NCBI GenBank assembly: GCA_030619405.1
Contig: JAUXBK010000028.1
Span: forward strand, 1-17,154
DNA length: 17,154 bases
Origin: Sedimenticola sp.
GTDB lineage: Bacteria; Pseudomonadota; Gammaproteobacteria; Chromatiales; Chromatiaceae
Direction of reading: 5' to 3'
Shown here: one piece after another, positions 14,045-17,154 of the stretch
Layout: each line of letters starts with the position of its first letter
Numbering within the stretch: the first letter of the stretch is position 1
Program-made: the position numbers and the translations under genes
Notes under the pieces: generated by a model
What the model was told of the DNA's origin: nothing
The model's database searches: none
What the model saw: only the letters and a program-made list of their open reading frames with translations

Positions 14045-15235
14045 ATGGCCGCTGAGCAACAGGTAAAATCCCCACCGGCGAAAGCAGCACTCTGGCGACG
14101 GCCGGTATTCCGGTCAACACTGTTCCAGACGCTGCTGGTCCTGGCACTCGTATCCTTCGGGTATTTCCTGTTCAACAATACGCTGCACAACCTGGAGCAG
14201 CGGGGCATCAGTACCGGTTTCGGTTTTCTCTCCCAGGAGGCCGGGTTCGGGATCGTGATGACCCTGATTCCCTTCAGTGAACTCAGCAGTTACTGGGATA
14301 CCTTCCTTGTCGGGTTGCTCAACACACTGCTGGTCTCCGGACTAGGCATCTTGTTCGCCACGCTCATCGGGTTCACCATGGGTGTGGCGCGTCTCTCCCG
14401 GAACTGGCTGGTCTCCAGGATGGCGGCGGTCTATATTGAGACCTTTCGCAACATCCCCCTGCTGCTGCAGATCATGTTCTGGTATTTCGCCGTGCTGCAG
14501 CCGCTGCCTGGGCCACGTCAAAGTATCAATGTCACGGACATGCTGTTTCTCAACAACCGTGGCCTCTATCTGCCGGCCCCGGTATTCGAGCCTGGCTTCG
14601 AGTGGGTGATGGCGGCACTCGCGATCGCCATTGCCATCGTTTTCTCCACGCTGCGCTGGATGCACAAAAAACAGGAACAGACGGGGCAGATCTTTCATAC
14701 CATCTCTATCTCCCTGGGTATACTCATCTGCCTGCCCCTGCTGACCTTTCTCATCACAGGCTTACCCGTCTCCTGGGATATGCCGGAACTGAAGGGCTTC
14801 AACTTCAAGGGGGGAATGGTGGTGATCCCCGAGCTGGCAGCCCTGCTGCTGGCGCTGAGTATCTACACCGGAACCTTTATCGCGGAGGCGGTGCGTTCGG
14901 GGATCCTGGCGGTCAGTCATGGGCAGACCGAAGCAGCCTACGCACTGGGTCTGCGGCCGGGAACGACCCTGCGGCTAGTGGTGATCCCGCAGGCCATGCG
15001 GGTGATCATTCCGCAGCTGACCAGTCAATATCTGAATCTGACCAAGAACTCCTCACTGGCAACCGCAGTCGGCTACCCTGACCTGGTGGCGGTATTTGCA
15101 GGGACCACACTGAACCAGACCGGGCAGGCGGTGGAGGTAATCGCCATGACCATGGCGGTCTATCTGCTCATCAGTCTGATCATCTCCATGTTTATGAACT
15201 GGTACAACAAGCGTAAGCAACTGGTGGAGCGGTAG
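14045..15235 (+). CDS. aapQ: General L-amino acid ABC transporter permease
   Basis: AapQ is an inner-membrane permease subunit that pairs with AapM. The 396 aa include a hydrophobic N-terminal segment (about 26-43), further segments near 85-113, 187-202 and 219-240, and a C-terminal block (261-385). The HisM-type fold is split by a long insertion typical of AapQ/BztB. The ATPase-contact EAA loop is at about 281-330 with TEAAYALGL at 295-303. The WDTFLVGLLNTLLVS and IETFRNIPLLLQ segments (84-141) are the usual N-terminal part of the transport domain. The ribosome site before the ATG is weak, consistent with lower permease than binding-protein output. The stop codon lies 2 nt before the aapM ATG. 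Confidence 0.94.
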   Translation: MAAEQQVKSPPAKAALWRRPVFRSTLFQTLLVLALVSFGYFLFNNTLHNLEQRGISTGFGFLSQEAGFGIVMTLIPFSELSSYWDTFLVGLLNTLLVSGLGILFATLIGFTMGVARLSRNWLVSRMAAVYIETFRNIPLLLQIMFWYFAVLQPLPGPRQSINVTDMLFLNNRGLYLPAPVFEPGFEWVMAALAIAIAIVFSTLRWMHKKQEQTGQIFHTISISLGILICLPLLTFLITGLPVSWDMPELKGFNFKGGMVVIPELAALLLALSIYTGTFIAEAVRSGILAVSHGQTEAAYALGLRPGTTLRLVVIPQAMRVIIPQLTSQYLNLTKNSSLATAVGYPDLVAVFAGTTLNQTGQAVEVIAMTMAVYLLISLIISMFMNWYNKRKQLVER

Positions 15236-15237
15236 CC

Positions 15238-16344
15238 ATGTCCTCTGTACATACACCGCTCCCTGACCTCCCGCCTCCGATTACTAATGTTGGGGTCATC
15301 GGCTGGCTGCGTCAGAACCTCTTTTCGTCGTGGCTCAACAGCTTCTGGACCCTGTTGGCCATCTGTCTGATCTATCTGACGATCCCACCCCTGATCAATT
15401 GGGCCGTTATCGATGCCAACTGGCTCGGTGACTCCCGGGCGAGTTGTGACGCCAATCAGAGCGGTGCCTGCTGGGTGTTCATCTTGGCACGTTTCGACCA
15501 GTTCATGTACGGTTTCTACCCCGAGTCCGAGTATTGGCGCGTCAACCTTGCGGGTATCCTGCTGCTGTCGATGATGGCACCCCTGTTCCTCGAGCGCTTT
15601 CACTACAAGGCGTGGCTCGCCGCTGCCATACTTTTCGTTTACCCGATGGTCGCCTACTATCTCTTTGCCGGGGGTCTCTTCGGGCTGATGGATGTCGAGA
15701 CCTCCAGATGGGGTGGCCTGATGCTGACCCTGATCCTGTCGGGCGTGGGTATCGTGGCATCGCTTCCCATCGGTATCGTGCTGGCTTTGGGGCGTCGTTC
15801 CAAGATGCCCATCGTGAAATCGGTGAGCATCGTGTTCATCGAGCTGTGGCGTGGTGTTCCGCTGATTACCGTGCTGTTCATGGCGTCAGTGATGCTGCCC
15901 CTGTTTCTGCCTGAGGGGACCCACTTCGATAAGCTGCTCAGGGCGATGATCGGTATCGTGCTGTTCCAGTCAGCCTATATGGCCGAAGTGGTGCGCAGTG
16001 GCTTGCAGGCGATACCCAGGGGGCAGTATGAGGCGGCCCAGGCACTGGGTCTGAGTTACTGGAAGAGCATGGGGCTGATCATCCTGCCCCAGGCGTTGAA
16101 ACTGGTGATCCCCGGCATCGTTAACACCTTTATCGCGCTGTTCAAGGACACCACGCTGGTGCTGATCATCGGGCTGTTCGATCTGTTGGCCATGATCCAG
16201 GCGGGTTTCGTGGATGCAAAATGGCTCGGCTTCGCCATTGAAGGCTATGTCGTCGCGGCCCTGATCTACTGGATATTCTGTTTCAGCATGTCTCGCTACA
16301 GTCAGTCGCTGGAGAAGAAGCTGCGCACCGGCCACGCAGGTTAA
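15238..16344 (+). CDS. aapM: General L-amino acid ABC transporter permease
   Basis: AapM is the second inner-membrane permease of the AapJQMP system. Its 368 aa include membrane segments at about 36-54, 104-118, 126-146, 160-184, 201-223, 235-250 and 336-352. The EAA cytoplasmic loop (EAAQALG at 265-271, followed by LPQALKLVIPG) is intact. The central IELWRGVPLI (201-210) is the conserved entry to the permease domain. There are only 2 nt between the aapQ stop and this ATG, so translational coupling is likely. A periplasmic loop (about 60-95) contains Cys70 and Cys78, which could form a disulfide. Confidence 0.94.
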   Translation: MSSVHTPLPDLPPPITNVGVIGWLRQNLFSSWLNSFWTLLAICLIYLTIPPLINWAVIDANWLGDSRASCDANQSGACWVFILARFDQFMYGFYPESEYWRVNLAGILLLSMMAPLFLERFHYKAWLAAAILFVYPMVAYYLFAGGLFGLMDVETSRWGGLMLTLILSGVGIVASLPIGIVLALGRRSKMPIVKSVSIVFIELWRGVPLITVLFMASVMLPLFLPEGTHFDKLLRAMIGIVLFQSAYMAEVVRSGLQAIPRGQYEAAQALGLSYWKSMGLIILPQALKLVIPGIVNTFIALFKDTTLVLIIGLFDLLAMIQAGFVDAKWLGFAIEGYVVAALIYWIFCFSMSRYSQSLEKKLRTGHAG

Positions 16345-16380
16345 CATAGTGTCTACCAAGAAAGAGTTGGAGATTTGAGA

Positions 16381-17154
16381 ATGTCTGAATTCGATACCAA
16401 TAAGGTGGCGATCTCCGTCTCCGATCATGTCATGATCGAGATCCGGGGGATGCACAAATGGTATGGCGAATTTCATGTGTTGAAAGATATCGACCTGACC
16501 GTGAAAAAGGGTGAGCGAATCGTGGTCTGTGGCCCTTCGGGATCTGGAAAGTCGACCTTGATCCGTTGTATCAACCGGCTGGAGGAGCACCAGCGGGGCG
16601 ACATCATCGTCGATGGCGTGGAACTGACCGATGACCTGAAACACATCGATCAGATCCGCAAAGAAGTAGGCATGGTATTTCAGCACTTCAATCTCTTTCC
16701 TCACCTGACGGTGCTGGAGAATTGCTGCCTGGCCCTGATCTGGGTGCGCAAGATGCCCCGCAAGGAGGCGGAGGCGGTTGGCATGCAACACCTGGAGAAA
16801 GTCAGGATCCCGGAGCAGGCGAAGAAGTATCCGGGGCAGCTCTCCGGCGGCCAGCAGCAGCGCGTGGCGATCGCCCGGAGTCTCTGTATGAGTCCCAATA
16901 TCATGCTGTTCGACGAGCCCACCTCGGCTCTCGATCCGGAGATGATCAAGGAGGTGCTGGACACCATGATCGAACTGGCGGAGAGCGGCATGACCATGCT
17001 CGTAGTGACCCACGAGATGGGTTTTGCCAAAACCGTGGCCAATCGGGTGATCTTCATGGATGAAGGCGAGATCATCGAGGGGAACGATCCCGAGAGCTTT
17101 TTCAGCAATCCCCAGTCGGACCGCACCAAGCTGTTTCTCAGTCAGATCATGTAG
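16381..17154 (+). CDS. aapP: General L-amino acid ABC transporter ATP-binding protein
   Basis: AapP is the cytoplasmic ATPase that powers AapQM. The ATG at 16381 (257 aa) has GGAG (16369-16372) at good spacing. A TTG two codons earlier (16375) is less likely. All ATPase elements are present: Walker A GPSGSGKS (51-58), Q-loop Gln101 in VFQHFNLFPHLT, signature LSGGQ (154-158), Walker B IMLFDEP with Glu179, D-loop SALD, and His211 in VTHEMGFA. The sequence is of the polar amino acid (HisP/GlnQ) class. The gene starts 36 nt after aapM, and its TAG is the final triplet of the window, so anything downstream is not visible. Confidence 0.96.
   Translation: MSEFDTNKVAISVSDHVMIEIRGMHKWYGEFHVLKDIDLTVKKGERIVVCGPSGSGKSTLIRCINRLEEHQRGDIIVDGVELTDDLKHIDQIRKEVGMVFQHFNLFPHLTVLENCCLALIWVRKMPRKEAEAVGMQHLEKVRIPEQAKKYPGQLSGGQQQRVAIARSLCMSPNIMLFDEPTSALDPEMIKEVLDTMIELAESGMTMLVVTHEMGFAKTVANRVIFMDEGEIIEGNDPESFFSNPQSDRTKLFLSQIM

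Noticed and set aside
1..17154. CRISPR arrays, tRNA or rRNA genes, toxin-antitoxin pairs, phage or IS transposase genes
   Set aside because: I saw no regularly spaced repeats, no tRNA T-loop signature and no matching proteins. The window is ordinary metabolic and transport genes.

Overview
The window reads as chromosomal housekeeping DNA from a GC-rich gammaproteobacterium. The gene set and order suggest the Chromatiales or related sulfur-oxidizing lineages: an rpe-gph-trpE block, a trpG-trpD block, an aapJQMP amino acid importer, a bacterial sucrose synthase next to galU, and a long-form (yeast/actinobacterial type) leuA. The taxonomic guess is inference, since no marker gene is present.

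Layout, left to right. Bases 1-113 hold the edge of a palindromic repeat. Bases 114-2074, minus strand, hold a tight trpG-trpD-(unknown 114-aa gene) unit. Bases 2075-2434 are a gap with no convincing gene, containing the likely susA promoter. Bases 2435-5727, plus strand, hold susA (sucrose synthase) and galU (UDP-glucose pyrophosphorylase), a two-gene UDP-glucose/sucrose unit. Bases 5728-5986 contain an 18-bp inverted repeat and a doubtful small membrane ORF. An Lrp/AsnC-type regulator (minus) and leuA (plus) are then divergently transcribed from a 303-bp region that has an AT-rich dyad, a sigma70-like promoter and a leader with two near-identical dyads. Between the convergent leuA and trpE ends lies a MITE-like element with flanking 6-bp direct repeats, plus another hairpin repeat. 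Bases 8642-11632, minus strand, hold rpe-gph-trpE. An exported alpha/beta hydrolase of unknown substrate (plus) diverges from rpe and is followed by a probable terminator. Bases 12887-17154, plus strand, hold the complete aapJ-aapQ-aapM-aapP polar amino acid ABC importer, whose last stop codon is the last base triplet of the window.

Functionally, TrpE and TrpG form anthranilate synthase and TrpD performs the next step of tryptophan synthesis. The trpE and trpG genes are on the same strand but are separated by about 6.6 kb carrying sucrose/UDP-glucose and leucine genes. Rpe and Gph recycle sugar and glycolate phosphates and accompany trpE in many gammaproteobacteria. LeuA commits carbon to leucine, and its Lrp-type neighbour is a plausible amino-acid-responsive regulator. 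SusA interconverts sucrose + UDP with UDP-glucose + fructose, and GalU supplies or consumes UDP-glucose.

I found no convincing evidence of a new defence, mobile or RNA system. The points most worth a second look are the duplicated dyads in the leuA leader, the MITE-like element, the unknown gene coupled to trpD, and the separation of trpE from trpGD.
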